The notes: generated from the sequence alone by a model not told the origin. A DNA stretch of 7,730 nt from Prevotella sp. UBA1104 (GCA_002314055.1 DCBP01000036.1:41337-49066); one strand, 5' to 3'; numbered from the stretch's first letter, positions 1 through 5,681 are shown. Made by a program: numbers and translations.

Positions 1-20
1 ATGAAGAATGAAGAATGAAA
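1..20. repeat. 7-bp direct repeat, about three copies
   Basis: The first 20 bases are ATGAAGA, ATGAAGA and a partial ATGAAA in direct tandem. All three plus-strand frames hit a stop within the first 31 bases, so this is most likely intergenic rather than the end of an upstream plus-strand gene. The left side of the element may lie outside the window. Function is unknown; it sits just upstream of the 9-bp array. Confidence 0.5.
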
Positions 21-28
21 GTATGCTT

Positions 29-91
29 TAGTTCTCCCAGTTCTCCCAGAACTCCCAGAACTCCCAGAACTCTCATTTCTCCCATTACTCC
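29..91. repeat. 9-bp tandem repeat array, seven copies
   Basis: Seven contiguous 9-mers: TAGTTCTCC, CAGTTCTCC, CAGAACTCC (twice), CAGAACTCT, CATTTCTCC and CATTACTCC, followed by a degenerate eighth unit. The consensus is CAGWWCTCC. The array occupies the leader between the left edge and pdxA and ends 32 bp before its ATG. It is pyrimidine-rich on the plus strand and does not encode protein on that strand because of flanking stops. The same 9-bp register recurs at 5637-5681. Its role is unknown; it could be a dispersed intergenic repeat family or affect the pdxA leader. Confidence 0.8.
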
Positions 92-123
92 CATCCCAAC
101 TAAATAATAAAAACAACAAAACA

Positions 124-1236
124 ATGGAAAACAGAAAAATAAGAGTTGCCATAACACATGGCGATACAAACGGAATAGGATACGAAGTTATATTTAAAAC
201 CTTTGCCGAGCCGGCAATGCTCGAATTGTGCACACCGATAATCTACGGTTCACCGAAAGTTGCCGCATACCATCGAAATGCCCTCGGAATACAGGCAAAT
301 TTCACTATTATAAATAATGTGGAAGATGCTGTAGACGATAAGGTGAACCTGCTCGCCGCTTTCGACGATGAAGTGAAGGTGGATATGGGGCAGCCTACGA
401 AGGAAGCCGGCATGGCTGCTCTGAAAGCTCTCGACAGGGCTATGGAAGACTATAAGGCGGGACTGTATGACGTGCTCGTAACGGCTCCGATAAACAAAAA
501 CGATATTCAGAGCGATGAATTCCACTTCTGCGGACATACGGAATATATACAGGATAAAGTGGGCGACGGAAAACAGGCTCTCATGATCCTTGCCGGAGAA
601 ACACTGCGCGTGGCTCTCGTTACCACTCATCTGCCAATATCACAGGTGGCTCAGGCTATAACAAAAGAGGCTATAATGGAGAAGGCGCGGATATTCAGTG
701 AAGCTCTAAGGCGCGACTTCAATGTGGCTTCGCCAAGAATTGCTGTGCTCTCGCTCAATCCGCATGCCGGCGACGGGGGAGTAATAGGTATGGAGGAGGA
801 AACAGTCATAAAACCAGCTATTCAGGAACTCTCGGATGAGGGTATTGATGCTTTCGGACCTTTTGCTGCCGACGGATTCTTCGGCCACGGCTCTTATGAC
901 GCCTTCGACGGAGTTCTCGCCATGTATCACGACCAGGGGTTGGCTCCATTTAAGACCATCGTGGGGGATGAAGGCGTAAATATTACTGCCGGACTGCCTA
1001 TCGTGCGCACATCGCCAGATCATGGCACGGCATACGACATCGCCGGACGAGGCATCGCTAACGAGGCGTCTTTCAGAAATGCCGTTTATAAGGCTATCGA
1101 CATTTTCCGTAACCGCAAGGCATACGATGAACCGCTCGGCAATCCGCTCAAAAAACTATATCATGAGCGCCGCGACGACAGTGAAAAAGTGCGTTTTGCC
1201 GTGCCGAAGGCTAAAACTACAGAGAACAACGAATAA
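124..1236 (+). CDS. pdxA: 4-hydroxythreonine-4-phosphate dehydrogenase (PdxA)
   Basis: PdxA oxidises 4-phosphohydroxy-L-threonine with NAD(P), giving after decarboxylation the 3-amino-2-oxopropyl phosphate that PdxJ condenses with deoxyxylulose phosphate in DXP-dependent vitamin B6 synthesis; it is cytosolic. The 370-residue product is slightly longer than the usual 330 or so. Family signatures are all present: the N-terminal HGDTNGIGYEV (residues 12-22), the three metal-binding histidines H138 (in CGHTEY), H214 (in LNPHAGDGG) and H269 (in MYHDQGLAPFK), and the near-C-terminal TAGLPIVRTSPDHGTAYDIAG (288-308). The ATG follows an A-rich leader without Shine-Dalgarno, normal for Bacteroidota, and translation runs into the family motif within 12 residues, so this start is convincing. 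It is first in the plus-strand gene block, 5 bp ahead of the membrane protein gene, so the two are probably cotranscribed. pdxJ is not in the window. Confidence 0.96.
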   Translation: MENRKIRVAITHGDTNGIGYEVIFKTFAEPAMLELCTPIIYGSPKVAAYHRNALGIQANFTIINNVEDAVDDKVNLLAAFDDEVKVDMGQPTKEAGMAALKALDRAMEDYKAGLYDVLVTAPINKNDIQSDEFHFCGHTEYIQDKVGDGKQALMILAGETLRVALVTTHLPISQVAQAITKEAIMEKARIFSEALRRDFNVASPRIAVLSLNPHAGDGGVIGMEEETVIKPAIQELSDEGIDAFGPFAADGFFGHGSYDAFDGVLAMYHDQGLAPFKTIVGDEGVNITAGLPIVRTSPDHGTAYDIAGRGIANEASFRNAVYKAIDIFRNRKAYDEPLGNPLKKLYHERRDDSEKVRFAVPKAKTTENNE

Positions 1237-1241
1237 CGGAA

Positions 1242-2249
1242 ATGAGCAAGAAATACCAAAACGGGTTCTTCCTCTTCGGCATCGTCGTACTGATCATTAT
1301 GCTTACGCAACTCGACTATGCCGAGGTGTGGAACGGATTGCAGCGTGCCGGATACTGGTTCCTTGCAGTATTGGGGATATGGCTCGTACTCTATGCAATA
1401 AACACATTGTCGTGGCTGCTGATAATCCGACAGGGGGGCAAGGGAAAAGACAAAATGCCGTTCAGCTTCGCGTGGCTATATAAAGTAACGGTGTCGGGCT
1501 TTGCCCTCAACTATGCCACTCCTGGCGGACTGATGGGAGGGGAGGCATACAGAATAATGGAACTCGCACCGAAAATCGGTACCGAGAGGGCATCATCATC
1601 CGTAATCCTGTATGTCATGACACATATCTTCAGTCATTTCTGGTTCTGGCTCCTGTCTTCCGTATTGTTCGTGCTGACAGAGCCCGTGAACGTGGTGACT
1701 GGAATAATACTCGCTCTTACTGTGGGCTTCTGCATGCTCGGAATATGGTTCTTTATAAAAGGATACAAAAAGGGACTTGCCTTCCGGCTGGCATGCTGGC
1801 TCAGTCATTTGCCGTGGATAGGAAAATGGGCACATGGGATGATAGAAGAGCATAGGGAACAACTGGAAACTGTAGACAGGCAGATTGCCGCGCTACACCG
1901 GCAGAACCCTAAGACATTCGTCTCGGCTGTGCTCCTCGAAATAGCCTGCCGCTTCCTTTCGAGCTTCGAGATAATGTTCGTGCTACTCGTGGTAATGCCC
2001 GACGTGAGCTATTCGGCATGCGTCATAATGCTTGCCTTCACATCACTATTTGCCAATCTGCTGTTCTTCATTCCATTGCAGCTCGGCGGAAGGGAAGGCG
2101 GTTTCATGATGTCGGCTTCGAGTCTCGCAATAACAGCAAGCAACGGAATATTCGTAGCGCTGATAATAAGGTTAAGGGAACTTATCTGGACGGCAATAGG
2201 ATTACTCCTCATAAAAATGGAGAAGACGGCAAAAGCTATAAAAAAATAA
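1242..2249 (+). CDS. Flippase-like integral membrane protein (LPG-synthase TM family, UPF0104-like)
   Basis: This 335-residue polytopic membrane protein has roughly seven or eight hydrophobic segments (about 8-23, 38-62, 121-146, 151-172, 226-251, 254-278, 303-324). Two motifs typical of the lysylphosphatidylglycerol synthase transmembrane family are visible: LNYATPGGLMGGEAYR (89-104), matching the family's PGGxGGExxR block, and PLQLGGREGG (278-287), matching its P-x-G-x-G/RE-x-G block near the C-terminus. It lacks the C-terminal aminoacyl-transfer domain of MprF, so lysyl-lipid synthesis is unlikely; a lipid or polyprenyl-linked substrate flippase role is only suggested by family. A basic/acidic cytoplasmic-type loop lies at 195-222. 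The gene begins 5 bp after the pdxA stop and is 57 bp ahead of the regulator gene. The exact substrate cannot be told from sequence. Confidence 0.85.
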   Translation: MSKKYQNGFFLFGIVVLIIMLTQLDYAEVWNGLQRAGYWFLAVLGIWLVLYAINTLSWLLIIRQGGKGKDKMPFSFAWLYKVTVSGFALNYATPGGLMGGEAYRIMELAPKIGTERASSSVILYVMTHIFSHFWFWLLSSVLFVLTEPVNVVTGIILALTVGFCMLGIWFFIKGYKKGLAFRLACWLSHLPWIGKWAHGMIEEHREQLETVDRQIAALHRQNPKTFVSAVLLEIACRFLSSFEIMFVLLVVMPDVSYSACVIMLAFTSLFANLLFFIPLQLGGREGGFMMSASSLAITASNGIFVALIIRLRELIWTAIGLLLIKMEKTAKAIKK

Positions 2250-2306
2250 AAAATAAGGGCGAATGGCATGATAGTGGATTTTATTGTGTAATTTTGCCGT
2301 GGAATT

Positions 2307-3542
2307 ATGAATACATCCGATCTTCAGAAAATAAAACAAAGGTATAATGTCGTAGGAAACTGCGAAGCTTTAAACCATGCACTGGACATCGCCCTCAAGG
2401 TGGCGCCCATCGACCTTTCTGTGCTCATTATCGGTGAGAGCGGAGTGGGAAAGGAGATTATACCGAGGATTATACACGACAATTCACCAAGAAAAAGAGA
2501 AAAATATTTCGCTATCAACTGTGGTTCAATACCTGAGGGCACAATCGACAGTGAACTCTTCGGACACGAGAAGGGGGCTTTTACAGGAGCAATAGGCGAG
2601 AGCGAAGGATACTTCGGAGTAGCTAACAAAGGCACGATTTTCCTTGATGAAGTGGGAGAACTCCCTCTCGCGACACAGGCACGCCTCTTGCGCGTGCTGG
2701 AGACCGGAGAGTATATCCGGGTAGGTGGACAGAAAATCATGAAGACAGATGTGCGCATCGTTGCTGCAACCAATGTGAACATGCGTAAGGCGGTAAGCGA
2801 AGGACGCTTCCGAGAGGACCTTTACTATCGCCTGAATACTGTGCCGATACAAATGCCGCCGCTTAGAGACAGGGGCGATGATATACTATTGCTGTTCAGG
2901 CTCTTTGCAATGCAGATGGCTGAAAAATACAATCTTCCGAAGATTTCCCTTTCTGAGGAAGCAAAGCAGATAATGCTAAAATACAAATGGCCGGGCAACG
3001 TAAGACAACTGAAGAATATAACGGAACAAATGTCGGTATTGTCGCCGGAAAGGGTCCTCTCGGCTGAAACTCTGCTTAATTATATTCCGCGCGACCAAGA
3101 GTCTATGCAGCTTGCGAGAGTGGGGCAGAAGGACTCTTCGGAACATTCATACGAAAAGGAAAGGGAAATGCTCTATAAAATTCTCTATGAACTGCGTGGA
3201 AATGTTGCGGAGCTGAGAAGCGAGGTTGATGAGCTGAGGAAAAAACTCAATCTGCCTGTGGAAACAAAACGCATAGAACAGGTTGACAGCAGTTCTACAA
3301 TGCCTGCCGTGTTTGCTCCACAACAGCATAATATCAATACGCAGAGGGAACAGAACGTACAGGATGCCGTGGCTGAGGAAATATCGGAGCCGGAATCGCT
3401 GAATCTTGAGAGCCTGAACAGACACATGCTTGAGAGGGCACTCGAGAAAAATGGCGGAAACCGAAAAAAAGCAGCTCAAGAACTCGGTATATCAGACCGC
3501 ACGCTGTATCGAAAAATCAAACAATACGGACTCGAAAAGTAG
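2307..3542 (+). CDS. Sigma-54-dependent AAA+ transcriptional activator with Fis-type HTH, no receiver domain
   Basis: A 411-residue bacterial enhancer-binding protein that should use ATP hydrolysis to remodel RNA polymerase holding sigma-54 (RpoN). Visible motifs: Walker A GESGVGKE (43-50), the sigma-54 contact loop GAFTGA (90-95), Walker B GTIFLDEVGE (109-118), sensor I around AATN (153-156), FREDLYYRLN with the probable arginine finger (168-177) and sensor II WPGNVRQL (228-235). A charged coiled-coil-like stretch follows (about 282-315), then a variable linker (316-365), and a C-terminal Fis-type helix-turn-helix (372-409, NGGNRKKAAQELGISDRTLYRKIKQ split around G394). The AAA+ domain begins only about 15 residues from the start, so there is no receiver, GAF or PAS sensory domain; control probably comes from expression level or a partner protein. 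It lies 14 bp before lptE. Targets cannot be inferred from the sequence alone, though envelope genes are suggested by context. Confidence 0.95.
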   Translation: MNTSDLQKIKQRYNVVGNCEALNHALDIALKVAPIDLSVLIIGESGVGKEIIPRIIHDNSPRKREKYFAINCGSIPEGTIDSELFGHEKGAFTGAIGESEGYFGVANKGTIFLDEVGELPLATQARLLRVLETGEYIRVGGQKIMKTDVRIVAATNVNMRKAVSEGRFREDLYYRLNTVPIQMPPLRDRGDDILLLFRLFAMQMAEKYNLPKISLSEEAKQIMLKYKWPGNVRQLKNITEQMSVLSPERVLSAETLLNYIPRDQESMQLARVGQKDSSEHSYEKEREMLYKILYELRGNVAELRSEVDELRKKLNLPVETKRIEQVDSSSTMPAVFAPQQHNINTQREQNVQDAVAEEISEPESLNLESLNRHMLERALEKNGGNRKKAAQELGISDRTLYRKIKQYGLEK

Positions 3543-3556
3543 GATGGTGTCCGGTC

Positions 3557-4177
3557 ATGGAAAAAAGAATGATAAAGATAGTCTCACTGGGAATGAAACA
3601 AAGAATAAAAGATAAAAATATATTTTCTTATATATATAATAAAGGTACGCGCGCATCGCGTATATATAATATAGGTGTATGCGGCATCGTGGCGGCTCTC
3701 GTCCTTACCGTTGTCACGGCTTGCAGCATATCTTATAAATTTAACGGGGCAAGTATTGACTACACCAAGACAAAGACAATACAGATTAATGATTTCCCGA
3801 TACGTTCAAGCTATGTGTGGGGACCAATGGCAAGCATCTTCAATAATCAGCTGAAGGATGTGTTTGCCAACCATACACGTTTGAGCCAGGTGAAGAGAAA
3901 CGGCGACCTGAAAGTGGAAGGTGAGATCACACAATATTCTCAGCGCAATAAAGCCGTTACGGCACAGGGCGAGTCTGCACAGGTGGAGCTCTCGATGACG
4001 GTAAATGTAAGGTTTACTAACAACGTTAACCACAGTGAGGACTTCGAAAGACAGTTTACGGCTACTACAACATACGACAGCCGACAGTCGCTCAATTCCG
4101 TACAGGAAGAGTGTGTAACACAGATGGTAAAGGATATTACAGACCAGATCTTTAATGCCACCGTGGCTAACTGGTAA
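3557..4177 (+). CDS. lptE: LPS-assembly lipoprotein LptE
   Basis: LptE is the outer-membrane lipoprotein that plugs the LptD barrel and helps insert lipopolysaccharide in the outer leaflet. The lipobox is VTAC, with the lipidated cysteine at residue 56 after a hydrophobic stretch (about 40-53). The mature 151 residues read like Bacteroidota LptE: a start motif SISYKFNGASIDY, RSSYVWGPMASIFNNQLKD (84-102), GDLKVEGEI, a beta-rich VELSMTVNVRFTN segment, and the ending QIFNATVANW. The N-terminus before the cysteine is unusually long. An in-frame ATG at 3593 would shorten it by 12 residues, still leaving 43 before the cysteine; no later ATG exists before the lipobox. The extra part includes an AT-rich 30-bp imperfect duplication. 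The gene is 14 bp after the regulator and 17 bp before the next gene. Family assignment rests on mature-domain pattern and neighbourhood; start choice is uncertain. Confidence 0.82.
   Translation: MEKRMIKIVSLGMKQRIKDKNIFSYIYNKGTRASRIYNIGVCGIVAALVLTVVTACSISYKFNGASIDYTKTKTIQINDFPIRSSYVWGPMASIFNNQLKDVFANHTRLSQVKRNGDLKVEGEITQYSQRNKAVTAQGESAQVELSMTVNVRFTNNVNHSEDFERQFTATTTYDSRQSLNSVQEECVTQMVKDITDQIFNATVANW
3631..3690. repeat. Imperfect 30-bp in-frame tandem duplication inside lptE
   Basis: Two adjacent 30-bp units start with the same TATATATAAT (3631-3640 and 3661-3670); 15 of their first 16 bases match, and GCATCG recurs near the end with a one-base offset. Thirty bases equal ten codons, so the reading frame is kept, giving the paired peptides YIYNKG and RIYNIG in the signal-peptide n-region of LptE. 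Confidence 0.55.
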
Positions 4178-4194
4178 TAAAAAACATCGGCAAA

Positions 4195-4953
4195 ATGGAC
4201 TTAGGGCAATTAATAAAACATCCGGAGCTACTGGATAAGGAGACGCTTTACGACTTGCGTTCCCTGGTCGCTCTGTATCCATACTATCAGACCGCAAGAT
4301 TGCTGATGCTGCAGAATTTGTATATCCTGCATAGTCCGTCGTTTGATAAAGAACTCAGAAAGGCTGCTCTCTATCTTACAGACAGAAAGGTTATCTTCAA
4401 ACTTGTTGAGGCTGCACACTATAAACTGCGCAATGCTGAGGAGGAAAACAAAAAATATCATACCGCAACAGAGGAAAACAGAACTATTTCTCTTATCGAC
4501 CAGTTCCTCGATACTATTCCTGAGGATAAGAAAGAGGAGGAAAATAAAAATACGTCAAAACGTAAGCCTACTCCTGCCGACGCTGCCGTAGACTATGTGT
4601 CGTATCTGCTCGAAACTGAAAGCGAGGAGGAAAAAGAACAAAGCGAAAAGGAACCGCACCTGAAGGGACAGAGCCTTATCGACAACTTTATCAATAACGA
4701 AGGGGGAAAAATAGAACTCGCTGAGGCTCCCGACAATCCACCGCCTCTCGACGACAACAAAACTGAAGAAAAAGAGGGTGATGAAGGAGTCTTTACGGAA
4801 ACTTTGGCGCGAATTTATATAAAACAAGGGCAATATTCGAAGGCTTTGCAAATAATTAAGCGTTTAAATTTGAATTATCCAAAAAAAAATGTTTACTTTG
4901 CAGACCAAATACGCTTTTTAGAGAAATTAATAATAAATAATAAATACAAATAA
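4195..4953 (+). CDS. Uncharacterised acidic protein with C-terminal TPR-like helix pair
   Basis: I do not recognise a named family for this 252-residue protein. It has no signal peptide or membrane segment, so it is probably cytoplasmic. The N-terminal 80 residues are helical, with LRSLVALYPYYQTARLLML (21-39), a pattern like helical-repeat proteins. The centre (about 82-125 and 138-198) is highly charged and low in complexity, rich in E, K, D and N. Within it a short motif occurs twice: SLIDQFLDTI (99-108) and SLIDNFINNE (160-169), possibly docking peptides. The C-terminus, FTETLARIYIKQGQYSKALQ (200-219) plus the following helix to about 246, looks like one tetratricopeptide repeat and a capping helix, which usually mediates protein-protein contacts. 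It lies 17 bp after lptE and 10 bp before secG, so cotranscription with envelope and secretion genes is likely. A role in their assembly is only a guess. Confidence 0.85.
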   Translation: MDLGQLIKHPELLDKETLYDLRSLVALYPYYQTARLLMLQNLYILHSPSFDKELRKAALYLTDRKVIFKLVEAAHYKLRNAEEENKKYHTATEENRTISLIDQFLDTIPEDKKEEENKNTSKRKPTPADAAVDYVSYLLETESEEEKEQSEKEPHLKGQSLIDNFINNEGGKIELAEAPDNPPPLDDNKTEEKEGDEGVFTETLARIYIKQGQYSKALQIIKRLNLNYPKKNVYFADQIRFLEKLIINNKYK

Positions 4954-4963
4954 CAGAAAGAAA

Positions 4964-5329
4964 ATGTACACATTATTCTTAATTCTTATCGTACTGGCAG
5001 CTGTGCTCATGATTGGCATCGTGCTGATTCAGGAATCAAAGGGAGGCGGTTTGGCTTCAAACTTCTCTTCTTCTAACCAAATTATGGGTGTCCGCAAGAC
5101 TACGGACTTCATTGAGAAGGCTACATGGGGCTTGGCTATCGCAATGGTTGTATTCAGCGTCGTTTGTGCTTATACCGCACCGGAGTCTACTGCTTCACAG
5201 AGCGTGATGGAGAATTCTACTGAAGCTCCGCAGACTAACCCTAACAATCTGCCTGGTTTCGGTGCCGGACAGAAGGCTACTCCTGCTCAGCAAGGTGCGC
5301 AGAAAGCTGCTCCTGCAGAGGTAAAATAA
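4964..5329 (+). CDS. secG: Preprotein translocase subunit SecG
   Basis: SecG is the small accessory subunit of the SecYEG channel in the inner membrane and helps SecA-driven export. The 121-residue product has two transmembrane helices (about 3-22 and 55-71) joined by a cytoplasmic loop that carries the family signature LIQESKGGGLASNF (21-34) and the GVRKTTDFIEKATW segment (42-55), which fits SecG closely. The tail (72-121) is a low-complexity P/Q/A/T-rich extension of the type seen in Bacteroidota SecG, including QKATPAQQGAQKAAPAE. The ATG is 10 bp after the preceding stop; the short A/G-rich CAGAAAGAAA leader is a plausible but weak ribosome site. It is the last gene of the plus-strand block; a large inverted repeat begins 15 bp after its stop. 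Confidence 0.95.
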   Translation: MYTLFLILIVLAAVLMIGIVLIQESKGGGLASNFSSSNQIMGVRKTTDFIEKATWGLAIAMVVFSVVCAYTAPESTASQSVMENSTEAPQTNPNNLPGFGAGQKATPAQQGAQKAAPAEVK

Positions 5330-5344
5330 AAAAAATGCAAAAAA

Positions 5345-5381
5345 TACGTGATTTGTTTGGTAGTTTCAAATAAATCACGTA
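5345..5381. promoter_or_regulatory. 15-bp inverted repeat after secG; candidate terminator (minus strand) and/or operator
   Basis: The arms are 5345-5359 and 5367-5381, pairing over 15 bp with one G-T wobble (5355/5371), around a 7-base loop at 5360-5366. On the plus strand no T-tract follows, so it is a poor intrinsic terminator for secG. Read on the minus strand the stem is followed by six T, GCA, then eight T, which is a good terminator for antisense transcription coming from the agu side. The left arm contains the TTTG -33 box and the right arm overlaps the first two bases of the tRNA -7 box. Confidence 0.6.
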
Positions 5382-5387
5382 CCTTTG
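5356..5387 (+). promoter_or_regulatory. Bacteroidota-type promoter for tRNA-His
   Basis: A -33 box TTTG at 5356-5359 and a -7 box TACCTTTG at 5380-5387 are separated by 20 bp, agreeing with the Bacteroidota housekeeping consensus TTTG-N19-21-TAnnTTTG. The transcript would start around 5391-5395, about 25 bases before the mature tRNA. Confidence 0.8.
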
Positions 5388-5418
5388 CACTCGCTTTGAA
5401 ACAGTAAGCATTTACATG

Positions 5419-5492
5419 GTGGCCGTAGTTCAGTTGGTTAGAGCGTCAGATTGTGGTTCTGAATGTCGTGGGTTCGAGTCCCACCTGCCACC
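5419..5492 (+). tRNA. tRNA-His (anticodon GTG)
   Basis: The cloverleaf folds as acceptor 5419-5425 with 5485-5491, D-stem 5428-5431 with 5441-5444, anticodon stem TCAGA 5446-5450 with TCTGA 5458-5462, anticodon GTG at 5453-5455 and T-stem GTGGG 5468-5472 with CCCAC 5480-5484 around TTCGAGT. A G at 5418 can supply the histidine-specific G-1 opposite the discriminator C at 5492, which confirms the identity. The acceptor stem has one C-U mismatch at pair 6:67 (5424/5486). The 3' CCA is not fully encoded, since CAT follows the discriminator, so it must be added by the nucleotidyltransferase. Confidence 0.96.
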
Positions 5493-5497
5493 CATAG

Positions 5498-5530
5498 AAA
5501 GAGGAAAGTTTTTAGCTTTCCTCTTTTTTT
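5498..5530 (+). terminator. Intrinsic terminator of the tRNA-His transcript
   Basis: A perfect 11-bp stem (AAAGAGGAAAG at 5498-5508 with 5516-5526) and a 7-base TTTTTAG loop are followed by a T-tract running through 5530. It begins six bases after the tRNA 3' end. Because A bases precede the stem, it can also work, less strongly, on the minus strand. Confidence 0.9.
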
Positions 5531-5632
5531 GTTTGTTTGAGGCGAGGCTTGGGCGGCTATGACTATTCGTGGCAGCGGGTTTATGGGAAAGTTGTGATTA
5601 TTGGGCTACCTGAGTGGTTGTTTTTAACCTAA

Positions 5633-5677
5633 AATTGGGAGTTCCAAGACCTCTAAGATGTCTTAGACCTCCCAATT
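5633..5677. repeat. Inverted repeat with nested palindrome; possible weak aguB terminator
   Basis: AATTGGGAG (5633-5641) and CTCCCAATT (5669-5677) are exact 9-bp inverted copies. Inside lies CTAAGA-TG-TCTTAG (5653-5666), a near-continuous palindrome, and AGACCTC occurs twice 18 bp apart (5647 and 5665). It is about 30 bp downstream of aguB on the minus strand, where its T-tract is short (TTTT then AGG), so a terminator role is possible but weak. Confidence 0.55.
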
Positions 5678-5681
5678 ATCC
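5637..5681. repeat. Decayed 9-bp tandem array, five units
   Basis: In 9-base steps the sequence reads GGGAGTTCC, AAGACCTCT, AAGATGTCT, TAGACCTCC, CAATTATCC. The middle three units share the pattern WAGAYSTCY. This matches the register of the CAGWWCTCC array at 29-91 (compare TAGACCTCC with TAGTTCTCC). The copies have diverged more than in the first array. Confidence 0.5.

Noticed and set aside
29..91. CRISPR array
   Set aside because: The 9-bp units are contiguous with no spacers and no cas genes are present.
1022..1483. 153-codon reading frame overlapping pdxA and the membrane protein gene
   Set aside because: It is out of frame with two well-supported genes and has arginine/threonine-rich shadow composition.
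2264..2279. Possible sigma-54 promoter (TGGCATG-N4-TGGA) upstream of the sigma-54 activator gene
   Set aside because: The -24 half is good but the -12 half lacks the essential GC (reads GG then A), so it is not a credible RpoN site.
2337..2344. Minus-strand TACCTTTG promoter-like box within the regulator gene
   Set aside because: No TTTG lies at the proper -33 distance and no minus-strand gene is downstream.
2324..2852. Minus-strand reading frames opposite the AAA+ domain
   Set aside because: They are antisense to the strongly conserved Walker A to sensor region and show no protein family features.
3544..3615. Small reading frame from ATG 3544 between the regulator and lptE
   Set aside because: It overlaps lptE out of frame, has a composition of shifted coding sequence, and no recognisable motif.
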